From Coenobita brevimanus (taxonomy: Eukaryota; Arthropoda; Malacostraca; Decapoda; Coenobitidae): a stretch of 64,000 nt of DNA. A program made the translations under genes and the position numbers. Shown here in pieces: positions 30,156 to 42,209 of this stretch. Under the pieces are notes generated by a model. It ran no database searches. It was given only the letters and a program-made list of their open reading frames with translations, and had not been told where the DNA came from. The DNA lies in NCBI GenBank assembly GCA_032717465.1, contig JAVRFU010003718.1, positions 3,088,445-3,152,444 of the forward strand, written 5' to 3'. The stretch's first letter is position 1, and the number at the start of each line of letters is the position of its first letter.

Positions 30156-33100
30156 ATTCTTGTCCTTATGCAGATTCATTTCCCATACCTCATTGGCAGA
30201 ATAAGATAGTACTGTGGCCCAACATCCTTTCCATAGCACTTCTTCATGACTAGCAAACATATTATAGTCTTGTTTCAACTAGCATTTACACAGGAAAAAT
30301 GGTAATTTAATCCCCAGTTAAACAGAGCATAATTGAATAAAGTCTTCAAAATACCTGCATCCCCCATACCTGCAGAGTGAGCCAACACCATCAGATATAT
30401 ATGGGCAGCCCTGTAATATGGTTTAGTAACTTGTGGGCTGCTGTTGCTGTGCTCCTGTATTCCTCTGAAGCAGTATAGTGTCAACTTCAGCATTTTTGCT
30501 GATACAGTATTTACTCCCAGACTAAGTAAAACAGTGTCAGTTATTTGTAGCTTATCTGTGTGTGTGCTGATCATATAGCTTTCTTGAATGAGAGTTGTGG
30601 CTAAATGAGCTGGAGAAATTTTGCTAAGGATATATGCATGTCATTTTCCCAAGTAGACTGCTGAAAGATGCACACACACGTCAGAAAAAGATTATTAGAG
30701 AATAATCTTTGTTGCAAGAAAGAGGCCCCATATTGCCTCATTTCTTTGATTAAATTTCAGTATTTAGGTTCTCTAGCATTGACTCTAATTTTTGTAGTTA
30801 AAATGAACCTGGGACCACCACAACAGCTGGTATCATCAGCCCAAAAGATCGTAAATGAATGTGGCAAATAAAAGGACTTTGCAAAAGCCATTGTTCTTTT
30901 TTACCAAACAATAAAAAGTGGTGTTTTGCATATATTTCCTGAAGTATTGATTTTGGTTATATTTGTATGCCTGTTTTCATGTAATGATGTGTTACTTTTG
31001 CATTATTATTATTATTATTATTATTGCCATGTCATAGTGATATACTGCACAGTCAGCCACAGGAAAAAATATGCTGAAAAAAAATATGTACTCTAGTCCT
31101 TGCTTGGAAGATTTTACGTGGCAACAGGTCAGCTATGAAATTGTTTTCCTCACTCTATATTTCCCCCTGCCTATGACCTCCAGTCTTTTAAATGCAGTGT
31201 GTGCAGGAATTTCAGAATTAACAGATCTTGACATTGGCTTTCTTTTGTGTATTATTTCATGTAGCCTTCAGTTCCTCCTTCTCTGCATTAAAAAGAAAAA
31301 TGTATTGCCCTAAATAGCACTGAGAATTTAAAACTAACAAGCATCCTTAGTTAACAGCCATTTATGTCAAAGATTAATGAGCATCTTGAGTTGTAGTGCT
31401 TTATTTATATCCAGGAATAACAATCGTATTGAGTCGATTCCCTTCATTTATGTCAGAGATTTAAAAAAAATTATCCCTGCATATATACGAACATTTGTTG
31501 CTAATATGGTTTATTTATTTATTTATTTTTTCTCCTGTGGCTGACTGTATGTTTATATATTGATGTGGGTATTTTTTGGTGCTTGTTTACTTCTGTTGAT
31601 TTATTCTGTAGCCAGTTTGCTTTCACCTGACATACATTCTTAACCTCTTGCTTGGATTATGGCCAAGTGTAGTCAGACTGGAGTGTTAATTTGAATAGTA
31701 ACCAAGGAGTCTCAGACCTACTACTTCACTAAGAATTACAAGAATTTATGTAGCCACAGAGATTCATAACATTTTACCTTGGATTATGGCCAAGTGTAGT
31801 CAGACTTAGTTAATTTGAATAGTAACCAAGGAGACTCATCCCTGCCTCATCACCAAGGCCTATTGAATTTTATACCCCGCTGATTAAGTACTGAAGGTAT
31901 AGAAGTTGCCTTGTTTTGTCAGATGAAAATAAACCGGCTGTAGTTATGTATGTGTTATCTTTATATCTCTATTCTTATTTTTAACTGTGGGAAAATGTGC
32001 CCATTTTATGTCATCTTTAGGTGTTTAAAATGTCATAACTATATCATATGAGAAGATCCTAAGGTGCCTAATAGACTTAATTATTTTCATATACTGTTTC
32101 ATATCACACAGTCATTTGCCATATTTTCCTAAGCATGTACAAGAACTAATTTGCCTGTCAGGCCCCTCTCGTCTATTAACCCATGGCATCTCAGAAATCA
32201 GCAATGTTATGTGATGAGCAGATTATTTTGTGCAGTATGCAGTATTAAGTTAGGCAGGATATGTTGTTTAAAGTAAGCTCTCTAACGTCACAGGCAATTG
32301 TTTATACATTTCAAGAATTACTATCATTATGCTTATTCTTAGGCTATGCTGTCGATATTTCTCCTACATTGTTGCGTTTTCTTTGTCTGTGTATCGTTTG
32401 GGTGTTTGTGGTGGTGTTGGTGTCTTCGATTTGGTTGTGGTTGTAATTTATTCGAGAGAGAGAAATACGTAAATGACAGTGATTTAATATTGGTGTTGGA
32501 ATGAGCAAGGATGTGTGATGTCCCCATGGTTGTGTGTGTGTGTGTGTGTAAGATACTGGAATTTAAATGGTGAGTGAATGAGTGTCAGAGTCATTTCACT
32601 GGGATTGCAGTTGGCTAGTTTCTCCCTCTTTTGGGGGTCCTCCTTGCTTTGTGGGGCCTGTACCTGTCATCCAAAAAAAAAAAAAGGATTGCTTGAAAAG
32701 AGAAAAAAATGGTTACGATGATGATTGGTTACTAAGATGATGCTGGTGATGAGGAGGCTTAGTCCACTTTACAAGGCATGGCACTGATAGGTCTCCCACT
32801 TTAAAGCTTGTTCATTCTTTGTTCCTTGTTCACTGGAAATAAAATTGAGAAAGAGAAATTGGGAGAGAAACCTTGCCCTAGTTCTAAAAATCATTACAAG
32901 CCTCTGACCCTCCCATCACCTGTAGTGAGTGTGTTTCCCCCCACCTTCCCTTAACATAAAAATTAATTCTTATATCTTATTCCTTTGTCAATACATGATA
33001 AACCTATTAGGTCAAAATTATGCTGTTTTAAGGAATATTTACTGTGTATATCTTGGCCTGTAATTCCACTTGATTGACTACAGATATCCTGGCAGTGCCA

Positions 33101-33534
33101 AAGATGTATGTTGAAGGATTGTTTGTTGTGGTAGTGTGGTGTGGTGTGGAAGGAGGCCTTACACTGTGGTACATGTGGTGAGTGTTTTGTGGTAGTGTGG
33201 TGTGATAGTGTGTGTGGTGCATGTGTGTGTTGTGGTGTGGGAGGAGCCATTAAACTGTGGGCATAGTGTATTGTCTGTGAGATGTATATTGTGTTGGCAT
33301 TAAAGTAGAGAAAGATGATTGTGTTGAAGTCTGGTTATACTCATTTCACTGTAACTTGGCACAAATATTAATGTTTTTGCAGCTTTTAACATTTCCAACT
33401 GGCAGAACCAAAATATTACAGAGCTGCATTCTTTCCATAGCTTTTCATCGTGACAGGCATCATATTTTAATGGTTTTTACCGTTTTCTTACAACTCAGCA
33501 TTCATGAGAAAGCATAAGCCATTTTTAAACCAAG
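30156..33534. other. Long AT-rich non-coding stretch
   Basis: No gene is recognised. It contains (TTA)n at 31006-31027, two inverted-orientation fragments of the CTCCTTGGTTAC satellite family at 31655-31715 and 31778-31838 (GGCCAAGTGTAGTCAGACT, AGTAACCAAGGAG), (GT)n at 32529-32548 and GTGGTGTG-rich DNA at 33125-33245. It could be intron or intergenic. Confidence 0.5.
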
Positions 33535-34465
33535 TTAAAGAGAGAGAGTATAGATGTAATTGTTTTTCTCTGGGTGTGGTTGTTTGAAGGGTGAGTGTTT
33601 CGTGATGGTTTTTAAAGGCTTCTGTTGTGTACTTAGGTAGTAGCTATGTACCGTCTGAAATAGGGGAAATAAAGTTAGAAAAAAAAGAAAAGAAAGTGGA
33701 TGACGGCCACAGCCACTGGCGGACTGCACTTAGGCTGCTGGTATTGCAGATGGTCGGAGCCGGTGACCTGTACTGTGAAATTCCATATGCTTTTCACAGC
33801 ACAGTTCCTTTGGAATGGGAGCCGTTTTAAGGGGATAGGAAAGAAAATATGTATCCTTGTGAAATTTAGTGTTGGGTATAGGATGAGAACAGATGTTTTT
33901 GAAGCACTCTGTGTAGTGTAAGTTTTGATTACATGCTTTCTGTAGCATTTTTTCATAACAAGCATCATATTTTAGTACATATATACTATGCTTACAACTC
34001 AGCATCTGTGAGAGAGCACAAGGCATTTTTAGACAAAGTAAAGAGAAGGAGAGAGAATAAGTGTATATATGTTTCTCTGGGTATGGTTGTTTCTGAAGGG
34101 TGGGTGTCTGGTGATGGTTTTTGAAGGTTCGTGTTTGGCTGAAGACTTTTGGATAGCTGTAGTGGCCTTGTGTGTATAGGTAGTAGCAATGTACAGTCTG
34201 AAATAATAAAGTATATGTTTATTTATGAAAAAAAAAAAAGGAAGAAGGTTGACGGCCACAGCCATCGGCAGACTGCAAATATCGCAGGTGGTCGGGGCCG
34301 ATGACCTGTCCTGTGAAATTGCATATATTTTCACAGCACAGTTCCTTCTGAATGGGGGCCGTTTTAGGGGGGAGAAAAAAAAATGTATCAAATATATCTT
34401 TGTGAAATTTAGTGCTGTGTGTAGGATGAGAACAGTTGTTTTTGAAGCACTCGTGTAGGTTTTGA
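33535..34465 (+). repeat. ~500 bp tandem duplication with a partial third copy
   Basis: 33535-33920 and 34045-34465 share GACGGCCACAGCCA, GATGGTTTTT, TTCACAGCACAGTTCCTT, GTGAAATTTAGTG and GATGAGAACAG..TGTTTTTGAAGCACTC in the same order. A third, reduced copy is at about 35770-36110 (CAGAACAGTTCCTTTAGGAT, GTAGTGGCTAGGTAGTATGT). No coding sequence; internal A-rich runs vary in length. Confidence 0.75.
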
Positions 34466-34785
34466 ATGGGTGTAGTTGCTGGGTAGTGAGTGTATACAGT
34501 AGCTGAAACAAGTATCTGTGCAGGAGGGGGTCAGTGTTCCCAAAAATCTGAATGTAACAAGTGATATCTCAGGAGGGTTGATATACATGATATCACCCAC
34601 CTCTCTTTAGTGTTACCGTACAAGAATCGTATTACATTTGATTACTGTCTCTCAGTATAGGGAGACAGTTTTTATCACAGATAATATTTGGTGTACATAG
34701 TCCATCTGTCTGTAATCAGGCACCATGATCCCATAAGGGGTGGTCATTTGTGTTTGAGTTGGTTATTTTACAGGGAGAGGCACTA

Positions 34786-34960
34786 ACCCCCTGCCAAGAA
34801 CTTGTCCACACGCAGGGAACACATATGGTTGGGTTATATGGTTACCACTCAGCGTTGTAAATAGTTTCCTGGCTAACAGGAAACCTTTAGGCTTGCCACT
34901 CAGTGTAAAGCCACCTGAAAAGAAGGAGGAGTAATGAAAAGTGACAGAATGGATTTATAT
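34786..34960 (+). repeat. Hairpin repeat family, copy 2
   Basis: TATATGGTTACCACTCAGCG, then AAATAGTTTCCTGGCTAAC and AGGAAACCTTTAGG, then GTAAAGCCACCTGAAAAG and AGGAGTAATGAAAAG. The same module is on the minus strand at 48165-48300 and 49340-49470, and partly at 11620-11700. Confidence 0.7.
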
Positions 34961-35090
34961 AGCCCTGGAGTTAATGCATACAAACTGCCTTGACACTGAA
35001 TGCCACATAATAATTGAACCATAAGATTAAGTTTATTATTCAGGAACCTGATTTATAAAACATCCCACTGCCATAGCTCTGACAGGACCA

Positions 35091-35332
35091 TCTATCTATC
35101 TATTGCCAGACGCCTTAATCACGTAAGGGGTGGCCACAAACAAATCGCCTTCCTGTCACCCTGTCCCCTGCAAATTCATTGCCCTGCTCCCAGTTCACAC
35201 ACCCCTCTCTAATATACCTCTCCACTCCATCCCTCCATCTCATCCTTGGCCTCCCCCTCCCTCTTCCCCTCTCCATCTTACACTCTCCTTGTCAGTCTCT
35301 CACTCGCCATCCTCTCCACATGGCCAGGACCA
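35091..35332 (-). mobile_element. RTE-like 3' end fragment
   Basis: The tail CATCTATCTATCTATTGCCA, then GACGCCTTAATCACGTAAGG and GGTGGCCACAAACAAATCGC, mark the 3' terminus. It is truncated at 35332 after CCACATGGCCAG, within the RWFGHV codons. It keeps only the C-terminal domain, no polymerase. Confidence 0.88.
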
Positions 35333-35827
35333 GCTTGTGGCAATATCACATTTCACAGTATTAACACTTAATTTAGGATGCCATATCAGATGCCTATCAA
35401 TACAGAGAGAAATGATATACTGTTTAGAGAGAGGTTATTATTTACTCGAAGATATATGCCCTCACAAAAATGGAAGGTCAGACCTTTACGAGATTATTGC
35501 ATCCTAAAATGTATTAGTGTGAATAATATCATAAAGCTGTTTATACTGTTACAAGCTTTATACCCCGGATATTATCACCATAACTCTTTAGTCTTAAACG
35601 CAGTGTCCAGGCAACTCAAAATGAACAGATTTTTTTTTTCTTTTTTTTTTTTTCTTTTCCCCCAAGGAGCAGTCATGCAGGCTTCTGTTTCTTCTTCTTT
35701 GCATTAAAAAAAAATTCCTTATGTAGTATGCAAAGATACTTGTTTTAGCCACTCAGCAGTATGAAAAAATTAAGCTTTTCAGAACAGTTCCTTTAGGATG
35801 GAGGTCGTTTAGGTAGGGGAAAAACAT

Positions 35828-36058
35828 TGTGTGAGGTGTTAAGTAGAGGAAGAAGAGAGAAGTGTAGTGCTGGGTATTGGAAGAAGAGGGAAGTGTAGTG
35901 CTGGGTATTGGAAGAAAATGGAAGTATAGTGCTGGGTAGAGGAGGAAGAGGGAAGTTTTGTGTTGGGTAGTGGAGAAAGAGGGAAGTGTAGTGCTGAGTA
36001 GAGGAAGAAGTGGAAAATGTAGTGTTGGTTAGAGGAGGAAGAGGGATGTTGAGGCAGT
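35828..36058 (+). repeat. ~30 bp purine-rich minisatellite
   Basis: Units of the type GAAGAAGAGGGAAGTGTAGT followed by GCTGGGTA(TT)G repeat about seven times with small length variation. It lies within the partial third copy of the 500 bp repeat. Confidence 0.85.
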
Positions 36059-36779
36059 GCATGTAGTGTTATAGGCTTTGAATGATTGTAGTGGCTAGGT
36101 AGTATGTACAGGAATAAATGCAGAATAGGAAAAAAGAAAAATAGGAAAAGTAAAACTATAAAATGGTTGCATGTTTTATTTGGATGGAGGTCACCTTTTA
36201 ATTAAGTTGGGGCAGTGGTCAGGTGATAGGCCTCGTACAACTTCCTTGGTGATTTGAATGGCCATAGTGCTGTTATTTTCCTCTGACAAAGTGGGACCAG
36301 ACCGGAGGGCCAGTTAAGTAATAATCAAGGAGACTCATTCCTGTCTCATTACTAAATTTTATTATGTTTCATGGGATTGGTCCAGTTGTCAGATAAAAAT
36401 AATTTGTTATGAAGAGGTACATAGTGAGGCTGGGGGGAGGAGGCAGCCTTATAAGTCTGTGTGGGGATCTTCTTGGGGTTTGGTGGTTGTTTACGTGTTT
36501 GTGTTTTTCTGGATTGAGAGTCCCTTGGTTTTCCTGTGTCATGTGTGTTTAGCCACGACGGATCTTTGGCATTGAGAACACCAGCTGGTATTGCATTGGT
36601 GTTGGTCTGGAATGGGGAATGTTATGGAGTTGATAATTATGAAACGCTCATGTAGAGAAAAATGTGAGGTACTCAGGATTCCAGGGACTTAAATGGTCAT
36701 TGAGTAAGCATCTGGCCCTATTCACTGGACATGGCTTGGTTATATTTGGCCACCACATGGTGGTGCCTCCCCAGCACCA

Positions 36780-36985
36780 GCTTTTTATAACAATTAGGTG
36801 CGGAAGGTGAGAAGTGTGAATGTAAGGGATAGGGTTACGAGAGGCAGACTGAAAAAGACCTGGGATGAGATCATAGTGTGTGACTTCAGGTATAAGGAAC
36901 TGAACAGGGAGGCAGCCAGAGACCAAACAGCCAATAGGTGACCAAGGCCAACACAAGCATGTTGGAGCCTTTACAAATGATATGA
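36780..36985 (+). pseudogene. Second RTE-like family, 3' end relic (plus strand)
   Basis: The translation contains RDRVTRGRLKKTWDEI and ELNREAARDQTANR, the C-terminal pattern of a second RTE-like family. It ends GGAGCCTTTACAAATGATAT with a GATAC-type tail. Antisense equivalents are at 46540, 54355 and 56005. Confidence 0.65.
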
Positions 36986-37485
36986 TACGAACGATACAGA
37001 AATACCGAACCACTTCTTCAGGCCCGTCATGCAGTCTTTAAAGTTATTGCAGCACCTCAGTAGGTATATGCATAGGATTGAAATATATTTCAGCACGTCC
37101 TTAGATCTACAGGCACATTTTCCACACTTATTACAAACTGAATATGTGTAAATTGTGAGTTTTGTTTGTGTGTAATGCCAGCAAAAAGTAATTCCTCATT
37201 TAATAATTGACGTATATTCCTGTAAATTGCTGATAGGTGAACATTGCTTTAAGTTAGGGTTGGGTCCCAGCAAGAGGGACATTTCTCATGTATTTAAGGA
37301 TCATATTTAAGGCAGCAATTAATTATGAGTATATATATATATATTTTTTTTATTTTTATATTGAATTGACTTTGCTCTTTCACAGCACACTGTTAAGTAG
37401 TATATTATGTGAAAAGAGTTTGTATTTTTGACTGACATTAATAAAGAAACTGTGCTTAGTGAAAGTATCTTAAATGAGGAATTAA

Positions 37486-38243
37486 CCCGTCACGTCCCGA
37501 GGTTTTCCGCGCCTCCGACACCCCCCAGTCCCGAGGTATTTTTGATTTTTTTTTTTTTGGCTAAAACCTTCGCTTTTGGTGAGAAACATCGAAAATTCAT
37601 AGAGAAATCGCTCACCTGAGGTTTAAAGTGCCCAATCCAGGTAGGAGTTCCTCCTTACCTGAGTGGGTTTTCTAACATGCTGGCACCAAAGAAAACGAGT
37701 TCTATGGGAGGGTAACTATTTCATCCACTCATAAACGGTATTTATTTATTTACTTGGTACGAATGTATATGTAGTATGACAGTATATTGGTTTTCAAGCA
37801 GTAATAAAGGCATTATAAGCATTGTTTCACTCACTAACTAATCACCATACCTGACCTATTTTTGCCACACTACCTGATCATTATTTCTGGCTGTTTCTTC
37901 TTCTAATGCTATGTAAACATTGTCCTCCACATTGTCATCGATTGGGGAATCACTCTGGCCCTGAATAACTTTACTAGCCAGGTCACTGGTAACAGGTCCT
38001 TTGCCAAGACAATGGCGTGAGGGGGGGAGGGGGGAGGTTATGCAGTGTAAGGCATTGTCCCTGCTTGGTATCTTGTACAGGAATAGAGGAAGGTGTCCCG
38101 TGTATACATACGAAAAATCACGTGCGAAAATTGAAAATTGTGCAAATTAGGTACCTTGCAATTACACGACGTACTGGTACGTCGCCGGGACTGGCAAATG
38201 CAAATCGTGGTGACGTACCCATACGTCGTCGGGACGGGGCGGG
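37486..38243. mobile_element. TTAA-flanked piggyBac-like non-autonomous element 2
   Basis: TTAA at 37482-37485 and 38244-38247 flank inverted termini: CCCGTCACGTCCCGAGG on the left and CCCGCCCCGTCCCGACG on the complementary right end. At 758 bp it has no transposase. Near the right end the palindromic CGACGTACTGGTACGTCG is followed by CCGGGAC, and a related GACGTACCCATACGTCGTC lies next to the terminus, giving subterminal repeats. Confidence 0.75.
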
Positions 38244-38454
38244 TTAATGACATGGGCGTCACAGTATTTGTTATTTTGATTACTTGACTCTAACAGGCGA
38301 TTTTTGAAGAATAAACTAATGATACGTACCTCTTGTTGGCATTATATATACTACAAACAAAAATATTTTTGAATGTTATTCTGTTTTAGTATTTCATATG
38401 TTTATTGGCTTGTAGTAGGCTTACTCCCTCCATCTGCCCCTTCTTCCTCCTCGT

Positions 38455-38818
38455 TTTTCTCTTTCCTCCTCCTTGTTTTTCTCTTTTCTCTTTCCTCCTC
38501 CTCCTCCTCCTCCTCCTCCCCCTCCTGCTCCTGCTCCTCCTCCTCCTCCTCCCCCTCCTCTTAATCCTTCTCCTCCTCCTCCTAATCCTCCTCCTCCTCC
38601 TCCTCCTCCTAATCCTCCTCCTCCCCCTCCTGCTCCTCCTCCTCCTCGTTCTCCTGCTCCTGCTCCTCCTCCTCCTCGTTCTCCTGCTCCTGCTCCTCCT
38701 CCTCCTCCTCCCCCTCCTCCTAATCCTTCTCCTCCTCCTCCTCCTCCTCCCCCTTCTCCTAATTCTCCCCCTCCTGCTCCTTTACCTCCTCCTTCACTTC
38801 CTCCTCTTCCTCCCATCC
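38455..38818 (+). repeat. (TCC)n/(CTC)n trinucleotide block
   Basis: Long imperfect CTC repeats with CTG and TAA/TTC interruptions, including a longer internal duplication (TCCTCGTTCTCCTGCTCCTG twice, near 38640 and 38670). All long frames here are translated repeat. Confidence 0.95.
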
Positions 38819-40186
38819 AACATGTCAACCACCACCACCACCATCACCCTGCAACCCTCCCTACCACCACCCTGCACCCCACCCTACCACCACCACCACC
38901 ACCACCACCACCACCCTGCACCCCACTCTACCACCACCACCACCCTGCACCCCACCCTACCACCACCACCCTGCACCCCACCCTACCACCACCACCACCA
39001 CCCTGCCGCCACCACCACCACCACCACCCTGCCACCACCACCACCACCACCCTGCACCCCACCCTACCACCACCACCACTCTGCATGCCACCCTACCACC
39101 ACCTTGCACCCCACCCTGCCACCCTACCACCACCTTGCCACCACCACCACCATCCCACCCTACCACCACCTTGCACCCCACCCTGCCACCCTACCACCAC
39201 CTTGCACCCCACCATGCCACCCTACCACCACCTTGCACCCCACCCGCCCACCCTACCACCTCCTTGCACCCCACCCTGCCACCACCATGCACCCCACCCT
39301 GCCACCACCACCACCACGCACCCCACCCCACCACCACCACCACGCACCCCACCCTGCCACCACCACCACCACGCACCCCACCCTACCACCACCACCACCA
39401 CCCCCGCACCCCACCACCACCACCACCACCACCTGCACCCCACCCTGCCACCACCACCACCACGCACCCTGCACCCTACCACCACCACCACCTCCCCCCA
39501 CCCCACCCTGCCACCACCCCGCACCCCACCCTGCCACCACCACCACCACCCTGCACCCCACCCTACCACCACCACCACCACCCTGCACCCCACCCTACCA
39601 CCACCACCACCACCACCACACTGCACCCTACCACCACCACCACCACCACCACCCTGCACCCCACCCTACCACCACCACCACCACCACCACCCTGCCACCA
39701 CCACCACCCCACCCTGCCACCACCACCACCACCCTGCCACCACCACCACCACCACCCTGCACCCCACCCTGCCACCACCACCACCACCACCCTGCATCCC
39801 ACCCTACCACCACGCACCCCACCCTGCCACCACCACGCACCCCACCCTGCCACCACCACGCACCCCACCCTGCCACCACCACCACCACCCTGCACCCCGC
39901 CCTACCACCACCACCACCACCCTGCACCCCACCCTACCACCACCACCACCACCACCCTGCACTCCACCCTACCACCACCACCACCACCACCACCACCACC
40001 ACCACCACCCTGCACTCCACCCTACCACCACCACCCTGCCACCACCACCACCCTGCCACCACCACCACCCTGCCACCACCACCACCACCCTGCCACCACC
40101 ACCACCCTGCCACCACCACCACCCTGCCACCACCACCACCACCACCACCACCACCCTGCACCCCACCCTACCACCACCACCACTCT
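38819..40186 (+). repeat. (CCA)n / CACCCTGCACCCCACCCTAC compound satellite
   Basis: Runs of CCA alternate with the module CCCTGCACCCCACCCTACCA at irregular spacing. On the minus strand it is G-rich (GGTGGGGTGCAGGG). It is part of a 2.5 kb C-rich block with almost no A-T paired clusters. Confidence 0.95.
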
Positions 40187-40810
40187 GCATGCCACCCTAC
40201 CACCACCTTGTACCCCACCCTGCCACCACCTTGCACCCCACCCTGCCACCCTACCACCCCACCTTGCCACCCTACCACCCCACCCTGCCACCCTACCACC
40301 CCACCCTGCCACCCTACCACCACCTTGCACCCCACCCTGCCACCACCTTGCACCCCACCCTGCCACCACCTTGCACCCCACCCTGCCACCACCTTGCACC
40401 CCACCCATCCACCACCTTGCACCCCACCCTGCCACCACCTTGCACCCCACCCTGCCACCACCTTGCACCCCACCCTGCCACCACCTTGCAACCACACCTG
40501 ACACCTCCTTGCACCCCACCCTGCCACCACCTTGCACCCCACCCTGCCACCACCTTGCACCCCACCCTGCCACCACCTTGCACCCCACCCTGCCACCCCC
40601 TTTGGACCCCACCCTTCAACCACCTTGCACCCCACCCTGCCACCACCTTGCACCCCACCCTGCCACCACCTTGCACCCCACCCTGCCACCACCTTGCACC
40701 CCACCCTGCCACCACCTTGCACCCCACCCTGCCACCACCTTGCACCCCACCCTGCCACCACCTTGCACCCCACCCTGCCACCACCTTGCACCCCACCCAG
40801 CCCCCCCCAT
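40187..40810 (+). repeat. 23 bp satellite, homogeneous array
   Basis: The unit is CCTTGCACCCCACCCTGCC followed by ACCA. Consecutive unit starts at 40323, 40346 and 40369 give a period of exactly 23 bp. About 25 units are present, interrupted by CCACCCTACCACCCCACC around 40240-40320 and by a few variant units (40490-40510, 40600-40620). Confidence 0.93.
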
Positions 40811-40990
40811 GCACCCCCACCCGGCCCCCACCTTGCACCCCACCTGCCACCACCCACCCTGCCACCACCCACCCCACCCCACCCCACCCCCACCCCCACC
40901 CCCACCCCCACCCCCACCCTCACCCCCACCCTCACCCCCACCCTCACCCCCACCCTCACCCCCACCCCCACCCTCACCCTCACCCTGCAG
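40811..40990 (+). repeat. (CCCCAC)n/(CCCTCA)n block
   Basis: ACCCCC and ACCCTC hexamers alternate. The complementary strand has many closely spaced GGGG/GGG runs. Confidence 0.93.
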
Positions 40991-41470
40991 CCTTACTTGA
41001 CCTACCCTTTTCCCTTCCCTTCCCAGTCTTCTGACCTACACTACCATGCTCCTTTGCCTCTACTCTGCCCCCCCGTGTTCTGTCCTGTCCTACCTGCCCT
41101 GCGCTCTTGCTGTGCCCTGCCATCCCTCGTCTGTCCTGCCTGCTATCCTTTCTCTGCCACACTCACCTTTCTCTGCTGTGCTGTCCTGGAACGTGCCCTG
41201 CTCTTGTCTGCGCTCTTCTTCCCTCCTTTGCCTTGCCATTTATGTTTTAAATATTTTCTGTATATATATGTTCATGCTTTGCTTTTGTATGTTAGTCATG
41301 TCTTATATATTCTGAAGCCGATATTTTGGTAAGTCCCTAAGTCATGTTGCTGCTGTTATTTTGCTAAGTCCCTAAGTCATGTTGCTGGTATTTTTTCCAA
41401 GTCCCCAGGTCATGTTTTCTCAATATTTTCAAAGTCCCAAAATTTTTCTATGTCCATCAGTAGTCGGCTT
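40991..41470 (+). repeat. Short tandem 'AAGTCCCTAAGTCATGTTGCT' units and non-coding DNA
   Basis: TAAGTCCCTAAGTCATGTTG occurs at about 41331 and 41365, with a diverged third unit near 41398. The preceding C/T-rich segment has no recognisable gene. Confidence 0.6.
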
Positions 41471-41760
41471 CTGTATAAGTACTGTACTAAGTGATATATA
41501 TATATAATATGCATGTGTCTATTGGTATATAAGTACTAAGTGATATATATATATACTATGCATGTGTCTATTGGTATATCTTTTTCTGATATTATTCCGA
41601 GTCTACTTTTATATATATAGACTTTGAATAATATCATAAAAAGAATACCAATTGACATAGGCATAGTATATATATATCACTTAGTACTTATATACCAGTA
41701 GACATATGTATAGTATATATATATATATATAATATTTATATATATAATATATATAAGTTG
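41471..41760. repeat. AT-rich inverted repeat
   Basis: TACTAAGTGATATATATAT, TATGCATGTGTCTATTGGTA, TATCTTTTTCTGATATTATT and AGTCTACTTTTATATATAT are followed by their imperfect reverse complements (AGACTTTGAATAATATCAT, AAAAGAATACCAATTGACAT, ATATATATATCACTTAGTA). The left arm itself is tandemly repeated (41485-41530, 41531-41580). Confidence 0.8.
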
Positions 41761-41851
41761 TATAAAGGTATATATAATAAACACAGTAGTAAAATACATG
41801 GGTTTTATTTCCACAAGATGTACACAAGAGTGAAGGATGTCCAAAAATAAA

Positions 41852-41938
41852 CTATCTCGATAAATCGGCCAGAGAAATACGGACTGGTAACCCTGAGGGT
41901 TGCCAGTCCGTATTTTCGTGGCCGATTTATCGAGATAG
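41852..41938. repeat. 87 bp near-perfect palindrome
   Basis: The left arm starts CTATCTCGATAAATCGGCCA and the right arm ends TGGCCGATTTATCGAGATAG. Inside, AATACGGACTGG pairs with CCAGTCCGTATT, and the centre AACCCTGAGGGTT is palindromic as well. Only a few positions beside the centre and near GAGA/TTCG do not pair. It could extrude as a cruciform or be a foldback insertion. No protein is encoded. Confidence 0.9.
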
Positions 41939-41984
41939 GTTCTGTGCCCTACCCCAAGATGCTTCCAAGAGCGTGCCCTTCAAA

Positions 41985-42165
41985 TCACTTTGTAGATGCC
42001 ATGTCTTGTATTGCTCTGCCCAGCTAATGCCAGGCAGAGCTATACAAGAACACATGGCATACAACAGAGTGATCAAAAGGGCTACTTAACATGCATTGCT
42101 AAACACTGTGTGCACCACGCAACGTGTGTTTGCTAAGGCATGTTAAACAGGAAGCAATGCACCAT
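41985..42165. repeat. Two further adjacent inverted repeats
   Basis: ATGCCATGTCTTGTATTGCT, then CTGCC, pairs with GGCAGAGCTATACAAGAAC, then ACATGGCAT, at 41997-42060. CTTAACATGCATTGCTAAAC pairs with GTTTGCTAAGGCATGTTAA at about 42084-42148. Confidence 0.75.
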
Positions 42166-42209
42166 TAGTCAACAGGGCATACAGTATACCAAAAACATCA
42201 GCCAATTAA

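Noticed and set aside
38405..41332. Very long open frames (698, 853 and 621 codons) rich in His/Thr/Pro or Leu/Pro, and Gly/Val/Trp on the minus strand
   Set aside because: They are translations of CTC, CCA and 23 bp repeats without stops by composition. Several overlapping frames are open at once and there is no non-repetitive domain.
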